64,000 nucleotides of DNA from Bacillota bacterium. GTDB taxonomy: Bacteria; Bacillota; Ch66; Ch109. The stretch spans positions 62,001 through 126,000 of the forward strand of contig JABLWZ010000012.1 in the NCBI GenBank assembly GCA_013178275.1, read 5' to 3'. A program made the position numbers and the translations under genes. Shown here piece by piece: positions 8,495 to 16,710 of this stretch (position 1 is the first letter of the stretch; each line of letters starts with the position of its first letter). The notes beneath the pieces are model-generated. The model was not told the origin of the DNA and did no database searches. It saw nothing but the letters and a program-made list of their open reading frames with translations.

Positions 8495-10156
8495 CTACAG
8501 GCTGAATTCATAAAAACTGCTCAACGTCTTCCAGGGGTCTTCCTCCGAGCCGAACTTTACCACCGAGATCTTCACCTTGTCGGCCCCAAGCGGGATAGCG
8601 CCGCAGGGAATGCTGTTTTCCCCTGTTCCTATAGTACACGGTACTACTTTACAGCCCACCGGGGTGTTTCCATTGAAGAACTGGAACACGCAATGGCCCT
8701 CGACCGCCGCATCCAGGTTCACAAGCTCGGCGGAACCACCGCTCCCGAACCCTTCGACGTAGATGGAGTAGTTGTAGAAAGTTATGGTCCCGGTTTCGGT
8801 CACAGGGGGTTCTCCCTCGCTGGTGGCTGTTACTACCAGGTCATACTGCTTTTCCACCGGCAGCAGGAACGTCTCCGGCGACCAGCTCGCGGTGCATTCA
8901 GTCCCTGTCGATGGGATCGGAGCAACGCTTTCTCCTCCCACACTGACCTGCCAGGCGACCGATACCGGATCGTCACCCTTCACGGCCGAGGCGCTGATGG
9001 TGGACGGCTGTCCCCGGTACGCTGATGCGGCCTGTACGGAGATCTCCAGGGTGTCAGCCGGCGGCTGCGCCGGGTTCACGGTCACCGCTATGGAGGCGGA
9101 ATCGGTGGCACCGGTTTCGGTCACCGCGCTCCCCTTCACCACTATACCGACATTGGCAACCGTACTGACCGCCGGGCTGGCGGCCCCTGCCACGGTCACC
9201 ACTATGGCGTTGCCGGTTCCCTTGGCGGCGGCTGCGTTCAACCCCGCCGGCATCCCGGTCAAGATCAGGTCGCTCGCGGAGACGACACCTTTCACCGTAC
9301 CCTGGGTGATGTCGATCGTCCAGGTGTTGTCACCGGGGGATACCGCGGTGTTGCCCGACGCCATGGTGACCGCGGCGTCGCCGGCTGTGCCCGCCACCTG
9401 GATCGGCGCAACCGCGGCCGGGTTTACCATAACCGCTATGGCAGCGGAGTCGGTTGCCTCGGTCTCGGTTACCGCGCTCCCCTTAACCACGATGCTGACG
9501 TTGGCTGTCGAGCCCACAGCCGGGCTGGCGGTGCCGGCCACGGTAATGACTATGCTGTTGGCTGCACCTTTGGCCGCGGTGGCGGAAAGTCCGAAAGGCA
9601 TCCCAGAAATATCCAGGTCGCTGGCTGAAACGTCACCCTTCACCGTACCCTGGGTGATGTTCAGCACCCAGGTGTTGTTGGCGGACACGGCGGTGTTCCC
9701 GGTATCCATATTTACATCTGCGTCGGTAGCGTTACCAGTTACCTTGGTTGGTGTTGAGGTATTTGGTATGGTTATGGTAAGTGTATATACCTCCCAAGGA
9801 TTCCAGGTCACAGGTTTGTTGTCTTTCTCCGTTACGCTTATCGGATTGTAATCAATACCTAAAATATTGACCTTAAAGGTTATTGGCTTGTCCTCGTCGG
9901 TCCCTTCTACCCCGGTTATAATAAAGCTCAGGAACTGACCATCAACAATGGTCTGGGTGCCCTTCACTTCATTATCAACCAATGCGGTTAGTGTACCCGT
10001 GGCAACCATGGTTCCGTTTTCCATCTTTACAACCCCGTCACAGGCCGGCGGCGGGGAAGGCGGGGCCTCCGCAGTTGCCGGCATAGCTAGTGTCAGGGTC
10101 ATTAGAACCGTTAACAGCAGACCTATAATAAACCTGAATCTATTCTTAAAGCACAT
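8495..10156 (-). CDS. secreted protein with two tandem about-115-residue repeat domains
   Basis: About 553 residues; function unknown. Signal peptide (CFKNRFRFIIGLLLTVLM, ending at PATAEA), then a beta-rich module similar to the N-terminal module of the neighbouring SLH protein at 10171-11346, then two tandem copies of a domain starting NTAVS..NTW and ending AIAVxVNPA (about residues 137-243 and 245-362). Each copy contains ITQGTVKG, VSASDL and VVKGSAVTET. The C-terminal third looks Ig-like. No SLH or LPXTG anchor is visible, so it may be retained by partners or released. The ATG at 10156 has GGGGGG upstream; a GTG at 10174 overlapping the previous stop is less likely. Confidence 0.75.
   Translation of the reverse strand: MCFKNRFRFIIGLLLTVLMTLTLAMPATAEAPPSPPPACDGVVKMENGTMVATGTLTALVDNEVKGTQTIVDGQFLSFIITGVEGTDEDKPITFKVNILGIDYNPISVTEKDNKPVTWNPWEVYTLTITIPNTSTPTKVTGNATDADVNMDTGNTAVSANNTWVLNITQGTVKGDVSASDLDISGMPFGLSATAAKGAANSIVITVAGTASPAVGSTANVSIVVKGSAVTETEATDSAAIAVMVNPAAVAPIQVAGTAGDAAVTMASGNTAVSPGDNTWTIDITQGTVKGVVSASDLILTGMPAGLNAAAAKGTGNAIVVTVAGAASPAVSTVANVGIVVKGSAVTETGATDSASIAVTVNPAQPPADTLEISVQAASAYRGQPSTISASAVKGDDPVSVAWQVSVGGESVAPIPSTGTECTASWSPETFLLPVEKQYDLVVTATSEGEPPVTETGTITFYNYSIYVEGFGSGGSAELVNLDAAVEGHCVFQFFNGNTPVGCKVVPCTIGTGENSIPCGAIPLGADKVKISVVKFGSEEDPWKTLSSFYEFSL
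9070..9745 (-). repeat. duplicated domain-coding segment in the secreted protein gene
   Basis: Two tandem, diverged copies of about 320-340 bp (roughly 9070-9420 and 9427-9745) encode the repeated domain. Shared stretches include CACCGTACCCTGGGTGATGT near 9294 and again near 9637, which indicates an internal duplication followed by divergence. Confidence 0.7.
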
Positions 10157-10170
10157 ATTTACCCCCCTTA

Positions 10171-11346
10171 TCACTTTTTCTCCAGCAGGTTAAGAGCAAT
10201 AACGGCACACTCCGCCCGGGTAATCTGCTTGGCGGCCGCGAAGGTGTTGTCGGGATAGCCCTTGATGATCCCTCCCGCCACCGCATCTTTTACCCCGTCC
10301 TGCCCCCATGCAGGTATCTGGTCCTTGTCCGCGAAGGTGAGGTCCGCCGCGGGGGTGGTTCCAGATTTCTGTGCGAGAACACGGCCTGCTATCACCGCCA
10401 GCTCTACGCGAGTTATGGGTTCCTGGGGGCTAAGGCTGATTTTTCCATCTGGCTGGGTGGAACCCTTGACCAGGCCGGCCTTGATCGCGGCCGCCAGGTA
10501 GGGTTTCGCCCACTCGGGCACCGAGGAGGCGTCGCTGTAGCTGTCGAAGCTCGCCCCTTCCTCGGGCTTCAGGTCCAGGGTCTTCACCAGAATCGTCACG
10601 CACTCGGCGCGGGTGATCTGGTTGTTGGGCCGGAAGGTATTGTCGGGGTATCCGCCGACGATTCCCCTGCCGACCAAGGCCTCGATCTTTTCCTTGGCCC
10701 AACTGTCACCTATGTCGGTAAGTTTGACCTCCTTTTCCGGTGCCGCCGGCGTGGTCGGTGTCGTTGGCGTGGTCGGCTCCGTCGGTGTCGTCGGCTCCGT
10801 CGGCGTGGTCGGTTCCGTCGGCGTGGTCGGTTCCGTCGGCGTGGTCGGTTCCGTCGGCGTGGTCGGTTCCGTCGGCGTGGTCGGTTCCGTCGGTTCCCCG
10901 GCCACCTCGGCGTCGATGGTGAGCTTCAGGGTTATGACGTCCATGCTCTGCCATAAGACGCTGGCTGGATCAGAAACCGCGGCGTATTCTTTTCCATCTA
11001 CAGTCACCTTGAAAGTGACGGGTTTGCCGGCTGTGCTGTCATCCCCGTTTACCACGATGGGCTCGGATTTCTCTCTGGCCTTCGCGATATCCATCTCCCC
11101 GGCCACCTGCCCGTCGATGTAGGCCTTTACCGTCCCGGTCGTCACATCGACTCCCTTGACGGTCTTTATCTGAAGGTCATAGAAGGCCGGCAGGAGTGGC
11201 GGCGCGTCACCTTCGGCCAGCACGACAGCCGCGCCCGTGAATACCAGGCCCAATGCCAGCAGTACCGCCAGCAGTACCGCTTTTTTGCTCCACATTAGAC
11301 TTCTGCTCCGCATTGCTCTGCTCCGCAGTGATTCTTTGTTCCGCAT
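10171..11346 (-). CDS. S-layer homology (SLH) protein with PTTPTE-repeat linker
   Basis: A 391-residue surface protein. A positively charged N-terminus and signal segment (KKAVLLAVLLALGLVFTGAA) are followed by an about-90-residue module (YDLQIKTVKGVDVTTGTVKA to DVITLKLTID), a Pro/Thr/Glu spacer built from PTTPTE repeats (about residues 150-200), and three SLH repeats with GGYPDNTFRPNNQITRAE, a second with ITRVELAVIAGRVLAQK, and GYPDNTFAAAKQITRAE. It should be anchored to the cell wall through the SLH repeats with the N-terminal module displayed. GAGGTGG lies 8 bases before the ATG. The SLH repeats are nearer to each other in style than to those of the 770-residue neighbour. Confidence 0.87.
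   Translation of the reverse strand: MRNKESLRSRAMRSRSLMWSKKAVLLAVLLALGLVFTGAAVVLAEGDAPPLLPAFYDLQIKTVKGVDVTTGTVKAYIDGQVAGEMDIAKAREKSEPIVVNGDDSTAGKPVTFKVTVDGKEYAAVSDPASVLWQSMDVITLKLTIDAEVAGEPTEPTTPTEPTTPTEPTTPTEPTTPTEPTTPTEPTTPTEPTTPTTPTTPAAPEKEVKLTDIGDSWAKEKIEALVGRGIVGGYPDNTFRPNNQITRAECVTILVKTLDLKPEEGASFDSYSDASSVPEWAKPYLAAAIKAGLVKGSTQPDGKISLSPQEPITRVELAVIAGRVLAQKSGTTPAADLTFADKDQIPAWGQDGVKDAVAGGIIKGYPDNTFAAAKQITRAECAVIALNLLEKK
10740..10895 (-). repeat. 18-bp tandem repeat encoding the PTTPTE spacer
   Basis: About eight head-to-tail copies of an 18-bp unit (plus-strand form GTCGGCGTGGTCGGTTCC), some diverged at the low-coordinate end. The unit is a multiple of three, so copy changes keep the frame; length polymorphism of the spacer is likely. 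Confidence 0.9.
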
Positions 11347-11381
11347 GCTTGTCCACCTCTTTGATAATTAATGAGGGTATT

Positions 11382-11409
11382 GGGGGGCGGGACACCTAGC
11401 CCGCCCCCA
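11382..11409 (-). terminator. GC-rich hairpin between two surface-protein genes
   Basis: A GGGGGCGGG/CCCGCCCCC stem with an 8-base loop lies 20 bases after the stop of the 874-residue protein gene. No T-run follows, so it could be a weak or partial terminator or an mRNA-stabilising structure. Confidence 0.45.
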
Positions 11410-11428
11410 CACCTTATTCATTGCCGGT

Positions 11429-14053
11429 CTAGGGATCGACCAGTTCGAGGCCGATATTGGCCGCCAGGTCCTGAGTCTGGTTCAGGTAAACCCAGTAGTT
11501 GTCGCCGTTGAAGACCGGGTAGTTGGGGTCATTCATCCAGGCAGGCATGGTACCCTGGGACACTGCGAGTACGGTCCACGGCGCCAGGTTGCCCAGCGAA
11601 CTGCCCGGGTTGTAGACCAGCTTGCAGCCGTTGCAGATCGAGCCCAGGAAGTGGTAGGCCGGATCGGCCTGAGCAAAGGTGTTGCTGCAGTCGTACTGTA
11701 CCGATACCCCTACCGAGTTCCAGCCGAGCCCAAGGGTGCGCATCGGCGGCATCGACTCGGACGGGTCGTCGGCACGGGCGTAGATGTATTTGGCGGTCCA
11801 GTAATCGGCGTCCGGGCCGGGTTCCTTACGCTGCTCGGTCTTGACATAGTAGCACTTCAGCGGCTCGACCACGTCGGCGCCGGTCTTGACCTTCCAGGAA
11901 CCGTTCTCGTAGCTGACGATCAGACGGTAGCTGCCGGCAGGCATCAGGTCGGCGAAGGTGCCGTACTTGGTGCAGTCAGTGCCGTTAGCCAGGTACTTCG
12001 GGGTCGACAGGGTCTGCCAGGACTCGGCGTCCAGGGCGCGGGTCAGCTCGACCGGCGAAATGAACGGACCAACTGTAATCAATTCGCTCTTGAGTATATG
12101 ACCCGTTACCTTGCCCTTCAGGGTCACCTGGGCCTGCAGGGTCTTGCCAACCGCATTCTTGTCTACGTAGATGTAGAAGTGCGACTTGTTGGTGCTCCAG
12201 GGGTGCACGTAGGTAGCCCAGCCGTGGCAGGCCTCGCAAATAAGCGCATCCCCATCTTCGTCATACACGTCGCCGTGTCCCTCGAACTGACCCTTCGCGT
12301 TGAAGCAGACGTTGAGGGTGGTATCCCAGGTCGCCCACTCGGCGAAGTTGCAGGGAAACTGGCTGGTGGAACTGGGGTCGTAAAGCTCGACCTTCACGTC
12401 AAAATCCTCGGTGGCACGGGGATCGACCCAGACGGCCGCGGAAAGAGGCCAGCCAGCTCGCGGACTTTCGTTACATACAACCTTGGGATCGATCTCGAGA
12501 TAAACCTTGTCGGTCTCCCGGACGATGGCCCGGCATTGGGCGACCTGCGGGGTGCCGCCGATGATGGAGCGCTCTTCGACGTATATCTGCTTATTTATGG
12601 AAGCCGCGTTGGCGTAGAAGTAGACCGTCACGCTCGACTGTCCCGCCGGGACGTAGACGTGGGATATCTCGACTCCCCCGTCGGTCTTTATCTTGTCGTA
12701 GAAGTTGCCGGCTATGTCCTTGCCGCCTCCCGATTTGAAGTAAGCCGCCAGGTCGACCTTGAGAGCAGCGTCCACAGTGGTGCTGTGGCAGAACTTGTCG
12801 ATGACCTGGACCTTCACCGGGACCGGCTTGTTGAAAGGTATTTCGCCGTCGTCGGAAATCCCTTCGATATCCTCGGCGCTGGAGTTGGTATACTCGTTGG
12901 GCGGGGCCATCTGCTTGATGGCTACCGCTACCCCGGGGCCGCTCGTGATCACCACGTCACTGGCCGCCAGCCAGGCGTGGGGAGCGGTCTCCAGGCACCC
13001 GTCAACATGGTAGCTCCCCTTCGCGATATGCGGGGACTTGCCGTCCTCCAGTCCTTCGGCTGGGACCAGGTCCGGGGTGGTTGTAAAGGAGCCGACATAT
13101 TCAATTTCCGGGTCGGCATTGGCGTCCTTGACCTCTACGGTGCGGGCTTTGATGAAGTAGTCCTGGCCGTACTGCCAGCAGGCCGGGACCTTGATGGCCT
13201 CGCTGAAAGTGGTCGCGCCGCCCGGGTTCCTTACGGTATGGGCAATTACCGGGCAGATGAAGTTCCCGCTGCAGGGGTCGGTGCAGCAGTAGTTGGGAAT
13301 ATAGAGGCTGTCGGAAGCAGCCGCCACCAGCTGATCCTCACATACCACCGCCCCCGAGGTGGGATCGATCGCCGGCAGCCCCTTGCTGTCCACCACGCTG
13401 ATGATCACCGGCCAGGTGTCGTAAGGCCAGGGATTGCCGCAGGCATCCGTTACCGTGCCCTCGACCGTAACCGTGGTCCCGCCGGCCTGGATGGTCCCCG
13501 GGACCGGGCTGGTGATGGTAACCGAGCCCACGGTTTCAACCACCCTCAACCCCTTGCAGATGGTGGGGAAGCAGTTGGTGGAGCTGCTGACACAAACGGT
13601 GTAGGTGTCGGGAACACAGGTGCTCTTGACCTTCAATCCCTGGATCTTGATGTACTTCACGTTGCCGGTCATCGGCAGGTTCTGCTTCTGGACGCGGAAC
13701 GTAGCTTTCTGGTTGGCGTTGTCGATGGTGGGTACGATCTGCATGTACTGGTAGCCGCTCTTGGTTACCCCCATGCCCACCTCGACCGCGTGACCGGCCG
13801 CCGGGCTCAAGTCGAACTGGGTGCCGGAAGCGACCGCCGGGAACTGGACCACCAGGTCGGTGTCACCGAGCACTATGGCCTCGATATCCACGTCAAACTC
13901 GAAATTATAGCTGTAAGTATGACTGGCCTTCACCACGTTGGGGGAGAGTTCAGAGTCGGAACCTCCCGCCACAGCCACCCCGCCGAACGCCAGACAGCAA
14001 AGCATCATTATAACCAGAACTGCACTAGCCTTGTAACCCTTGAACTTGGGCAT
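11429..14053 (-). CDS. large secreted protein of unknown function, possible S-layer or envelope component
   Basis: An 874-residue exported protein that I do not recognise. It starts with a clear signal peptide (KASAVLVIMMLCCLAFGGVAVAG). The mature part is beta-rich and Ig-like (for example SVTITSPVPGTIQAGGTTVT), with several Cys clusters (CVSSSTNCFPTIC, YCCTDPCSGNFIC, CEACHG, CNGC) that could form disulfides or bind ligands. The Trp- and Tyr-rich C-terminal third includes repeated LGWNSVGVSV-like segments. No SLH, LPXTG or membrane anchor is visible. GGAGGGAAAGGTTAA precedes the ATG. It is the first gene of the surface-protein row and has an unusually long leader (14054-14230). An abundant surface-layer protein is plausible but unproven. 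Confidence 0.72.
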   Translation of the reverse strand: MPKFKGYKASAVLVIMMLCCLAFGGVAVAGGSDSELSPNVVKASHTYSYNFEFDVDIEAIVLGDTDLVVQFPAVASGTQFDLSPAAGHAVEVGMGVTKSGYQYMQIVPTIDNANQKATFRVQKQNLPMTGNVKYIKIQGLKVKSTCVPDTYTVCVSSSTNCFPTICKGLRVVETVGSVTITSPVPGTIQAGGTTVTVEGTVTDACGNPWPYDTWPVIISVVDSKGLPAIDPTSGAVVCEDQLVAAASDSLYIPNYCCTDPCSGNFICPVIAHTVRNPGGATTFSEAIKVPACWQYGQDYFIKARTVEVKDANADPEIEYVGSFTTTPDLVPAEGLEDGKSPHIAKGSYHVDGCLETAPHAWLAASDVVITSGPGVAVAIKQMAPPNEYTNSSAEDIEGISDDGEIPFNKPVPVKVQVIDKFCHSTTVDAALKVDLAAYFKSGGGKDIAGNFYDKIKTDGGVEISHVYVPAGQSSVTVYFYANAASINKQIYVEERSIIGGTPQVAQCRAIVRETDKVYLEIDPKVVCNESPRAGWPLSAAVWVDPRATEDFDVKVELYDPSSTSQFPCNFAEWATWDTTLNVCFNAKGQFEGHGDVYDEDGDALICEACHGWATYVHPWSTNKSHFYIYVDKNAVGKTLQAQVTLKGKVTGHILKSELITVGPFISPVELTRALDAESWQTLSTPKYLANGTDCTKYGTFADLMPAGSYRLIVSYENGSWKVKTGADVVEPLKCYYVKTEQRKEPGPDADYWTAKYIYARADDPSESMPPMRTLGLGWNSVGVSVQYDCSNTFAQADPAYHFLGSICNGCKLVYNPGSSLGNLAPWTVLAVSQGTMPAWMNDPNYPVFNGDNYWVYLNQTQDLAANIGLELVDP

Positions 14054-14232
14054 TTAACCTTTCCCTCCCTTTGTAGATTCTTCAGCGACCGGTTAACAGT
14101 CGCTCCCAGTGGAATCACCTCTTCTCGGCTGTAATGCATACAATCCCCGTATGTTAAGGTCATGTATAGCTCAGGTGACCACCTCCCCTCTCTGTCCTAA
14201 AACCACAGGTTTTCATCTGCACTGAGGCAAAC

Positions 14233-14264
14233 AAAAAGAGGAGACTAAATAACAAGTCTCCTCT
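14233..14264 (-). terminator. intrinsic terminator after the small zinc-ribbon gene
   Basis: A GAGGAGACT/AGTCTCCTC stem with an 8-base loop is followed on the minus strand by TTTTT. It separates the small gene at 14342-14554 from the surface-protein row. Confidence 0.75.
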
Positions 14265-14294
14265 TCGATGGCCTCTAAGGGCTTCCGTTGAGTT
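14238..14294. repeat. hairpin-plus-motif repeat, copy 1
   Basis: A hairpin (GAGGAGACT/AGTCTCCTC) followed on the plus strand by GCCTCTAAGGGCTTCCGTTG. The same arrangement occurs at 14630-14682, so the small gene between them is flanked by two copies of one structure. Confidence 0.55.
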
Positions 14295-14341
14295 AAATAA
14301 GAAGGATGTCGACTATACGGTTAGAAGCGCGGCGAGTCAGT

Positions 14342-14554
14342 CTACAGGTAATCGATCCTCTTGATCCCGTGGGTGGATATCCTTATTATCCGCTTGCACT
14401 TGGCGCACTTGATTTCGATTATGTCATCCTGGATAACGCAGTTGACTATACAGATCAGGCGGTTGCAGACACACCTCTGCTCCCCCAGGTACCTCTTGTC
14501 TTTTTTACCCACACCCTCTATCAAGTTGCTGAGTTCACCCGCTTCTTTCAACAA
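14342..14554 (-). CDS. small zinc-ribbon protein (Com-like)
   Basis: A 70-residue product with the C-terminal pattern CVCNRLI ... IIEIKCAKCKRIIRI. That resembles the small Com-type zinc ribbons (two Cys pairs about 20 residues apart, with IEIKCxxCK) best known from phage Mu and common as short genes in Firmicutes. Probable metal site: C28, C30 and the two Cys of CAKC. It is followed by an intrinsic terminator and flanked by the two hairpin repeats. AGGAAAGAGG lies about 10 bases before the first codon. The target is unknown; a role in RNA or DNA binding is only suggested by the fold. Confidence 0.6.
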   Translation of the reverse strand: MLKEAGELSNLIEGVGKKDKRYLGEQRCVCNRLICIVNCVIQDDIIEIKCAKCKRIIRISTHGIKRIDYL

Positions 14555-14629
14555 TTGAAACCTCTTTCCTCTAAACTGGGATAAAAACGGTATCTCCTTG
14601 TGGGCCCTGTGTCCTGACAGGACCGCGAA

Positions 14630-14682
14630 GAGGAAACCCTTGGTTTCCTCTTAAAATTGCCTCTAAGGGGCTTTATTGGAGT
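14630..14682. repeat. hairpin-plus-motif repeat, copy 2
   Basis: A GAGGAAACC/GGTTTCCTC hairpin followed by GCCTCTAAGGGGCTTTATTG, parallel to 14238-14294. Both hairpins use a GAGGA/TCCTC base with different inner pairs, which suggests that structure is conserved more than sequence. Confidence 0.5.
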
Positions 14683-15078
14683 CCTTAACCGGTCGCTATT
14701 TAAATTTACGATGGTCAAACCTAACTTATGTAAAGGTAATTCATCAAATAGGACAAAATACCTCTATCGAAATATTTGTTTAAATGTAAGGGCAGCGGTT
14801 TTTTTATTACAGGATGTGATTTTTTTGCGCAATGGATTTGGTTTTATCGAACCTGGCTCCGGGCCGGTCGAGCAATAATGGAGCCTCTTGATTATACGAT
14901 TTAGGGTGTTTGTCCCATATCCACTGGGTTTTTCGCTGGCTCCCGCTTTCGGGAAAAATCAACATCAGGTATGCAATCGCAGCGGTGTCGCAAGACCCAA
15001 AAAGTGGTCGCTAATCTACCAAACGGACTTAGGGATGGCGGATATACTTGATTTTTCTACCTTTTTTCTCCCCGGGAA
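14683..15078. other. AT-rich intergenic stretch without a recognisable gene
   Basis: About 400 bp, clearly richer in A+T than its surroundings. Short plus-strand frames exist (to 14878 and 14888-15133) but have no convincing Shine-Dalgarno and no family resemblance, and the second runs through the terminator of the next gene. I see no RNA gene or known riboswitch. Confidence 0.6.
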
Positions 15079-15079
15079 T

Positions 15080-15117
15080 AAAAAAAGGGACCCCGGTCCG
15101 TATTCGACCGGGGTCCC
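15080..15117 (-). terminator. strong intrinsic terminator after the glycosyltransferase gene
   Basis: A GGGACCCCGGTC/GACCGGGGTCCC stem (12 bp) with a short loop is followed on the minus strand by a run of seven T. Confidence 0.92.
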
Positions 15118-15135
15118 GTGTACGTCTATGTAAGG

Positions 15136-16311
15136 CTATCCTTCTACCGCCTTCCGGTGCCGTTTTTTACTGTTTATCAGCCGCTGGTAGATTTCGACCA
15201 GCTGGCTGGTGATGACCGGAGCGGAAAGCAGTTCGGCCTTCTTCAGCGCGTTCTCCGACATCTGTTTCCACATCTGTTCGTCCCGCAGCAGGGTTATCAC
15301 CGCGCTGCTGAAGCACTCCAGGTCATGGTCGGTCAGGATGCCGTTGATACCGTTGTCTACCATCTCGGAAACCCCAAACGCGTCGAGCGCCACCACCGGC
15401 AGCCCGGTGGCCATCGCCTCCACCACTACCAGGCCCTGGGTCTCCGTGACCGACGGGAAGACGAACAGGTCGGCCCCGTAATAGCTGTTCACCAGGTCGT
15501 CGTCCACCATCCGCCCCGCGAAGATGACCCGGTCGCCCAATCCCAGGTCCCGGACCAGCTCCTTCAGGGCGTCCTCCTCAGGGCCCTGCGCCACCAGCAC
15601 CAGGTAGACATCGGGGAGTCCGGCAATCCTGGTAAAGGCCCGGATGAGAAACTCCAGGTTCTTCTCCTTGGACAGCCTCCCTACAAACAGTAGCACCTTG
15701 TCTCCCTGGCTCAGTCCGAATTTCTTCCGCAGCCACTGCCGGTCGCCGTTTTTAAACCGGTCCAGGTCGATCCCGGTCGGGAGCACCTCGATGGGAGACT
15801 TCACCCCGTAGTCGTCAAGAATCTGCTTTACCTTGGAGGTGGGGGTGATGACCGTGTCGCACTGGTTGCAGAAGTAGCGGGTTATCTGGACGGTCAGGCG
15901 GCGGGTCAGGTCCTGCTGCAGGGGTACGTAGTGGACGTACTGCTCGTAGAGGGTGTGGTAGGTGAACACCAGGGGTATCCCCATGCGGCGGGCCTGCACC
16001 GCGCCCAACCTCCCCAGCAGGAAAGGGGAATGGACGTGGATCAGGTCGAGGTCCAGCCCCTTGATGATCGAGCCCATCTTTAACGAGATGGGGATGGCCA
16101 CACTGAAGTCGTTGTTGGTCGGTGAACGAAAAGAGCGAAACCTGAATATCCCGGGTTCGTCCTCGGTGGCCTCCGGGTAGCGGGGAGCGAAGATATACAC
16201 CTCGTGGCCCATTTCCTTTAGCTCCCGTACCGTGTTTTCGATCGAGATGACCACCCCGCTGATATAAGGCTTGTAACTGTCAGAAAAAATTCCTATCCGC
16301 AATAAACTCAC
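15136..16311 (-). CDS. glycosyltransferase family 4, diacylglycerol glucosyltransferase-like
   Basis: A 391-residue GT-B enzyme. The N-terminal domain has GIFSDSYKPYISGVVISIEN (the usual DxYxPxxxGV entry of the group that glycosylates diacylglycerol) and DLIHVHSPFLLGRLG. The C-terminal donor domain has FVGRLSKEKNLEFLIRAF and the E-x7-E motif ETQGLVVVE. A membrane-surface glycolipid synthase is likely, but the sugar and acceptor cannot be decided. The gene is 6 bases behind the DUF5665 gene and probably co-transcribed with it. The start is a GTG at 16311, with a TTG three codons later better spaced from AAGGTGA as an alternative. Confidence 0.85.
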   Translation of the reverse strand: MSLLRIGIFSDSYKPYISGVVISIENTVRELKEMGHEVYIFAPRYPEATEDEPGIFRFRSFRSPTNNDFSVAIPISLKMGSIIKGLDLDLIHVHSPFLLGRLGAVQARRMGIPLVFTYHTLYEQYVHYVPLQQDLTRRLTVQITRYFCNQCDTVITPTSKVKQILDDYGVKSPIEVLPTGIDLDRFKNGDRQWLRKKFGLSQGDKVLLFVGRLSKEKNLEFLIRAFTRIAGLPDVYLVLVAQGPEEDALKELVRDLGLGDRVIFAGRMVDDDLVNSYYGADLFVFPSVTETQGLVVVEAMATGLPVVALDAFGVSEMVDNGINGILTDHDLECFSSAVITLLRDEQMWKQMSENALKKAELLSAPVITSQLVEIYQRLINSKKRHRKAVEG

Positions 16312-16317
16312 CTTTTT

Positions 16318-16668
16318 CTACATACGCTGGATGACCATGTGCGACTGCACCATCTTGATTATTTCAGCGATAAAGTTGCTTATCACCGGGAGGTTTAAGA
16401 CCACCGCTTTCTGCATCAGGTATATCACCAGGGCACCCAGCAGGGTAAACCCGATAGCCATGCCCAGGCCCCGGGCCAGGCCAGCGATGAAGTTCATCCA
16501 CAGCATACGGGCCGGACGCCTTACCATCTCGGTGTATTCCATCAGGTTGGTCCTCTCGATGGTAAGGATAAGTTCTTCAACCCTCGATATCAGGGAACTG
16601 ACCGAGGACTTCGATTCGCCCGACGCCCCGGTATCGTCTTCGGCTGCTTTGCTGGCAGGGAGTTCCAA
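16318..16668 (-). CDS. DUF5665 family membrane protein
   Basis: A 116-residue protein of unknown function. After a charged N-terminal half it has the conserved block RRPARMLWMNFIAGLARGLG, followed by a transmembrane segment (AIGFTLLGALVIYLM) and a short amphipathic tail. This matches DUF5665, a small family found in spore-forming Clostridia. The start is a TTG with AGGAGG 6 bases upstream. It lies directly upstream of the glycosyltransferase, which suggests a membrane-related job. Confidence 0.78.
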   Translation of the reverse strand: MELPASKAAEDDTGASGESKSSVSSLISRVEELILTIERTNLMEYTEMVRRPARMLWMNFIAGLARGLGMAIGFTLLGALVIYLMQKAVVLNLPVISNFIAEIIKMVQSHMVIQRM

Positions 16669-16710
16669 CTGTATCCTCCTCTCACTGCCATATTATTCCC
16701 AGATTCGTTG

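Noticed and set aside
11651..14134. Plus-strand 827-codon frame
   Set aside because: It is antisense to the 874-residue secreted protein, whose signal peptide and start are clear. The frame is a side effect of GC-rich third positions; its translation is low-complexity and has no recognisable domain.
14054..14230. Cyclic-di-GMP (GEMM) riboswitch ahead of the surface protein gene
   Set aside because: I looked for the GEMM core (GGGACGCAAAGCC-like and GCAAACC) on both strands and did not find it.
14657..15133. Two plus-strand ORFs (to 14878 and from 14888)
   Set aside because: No convincing Shine-Dalgarno, no resemblance to any family, and the second runs through the terminator of the glycosyltransferase gene.
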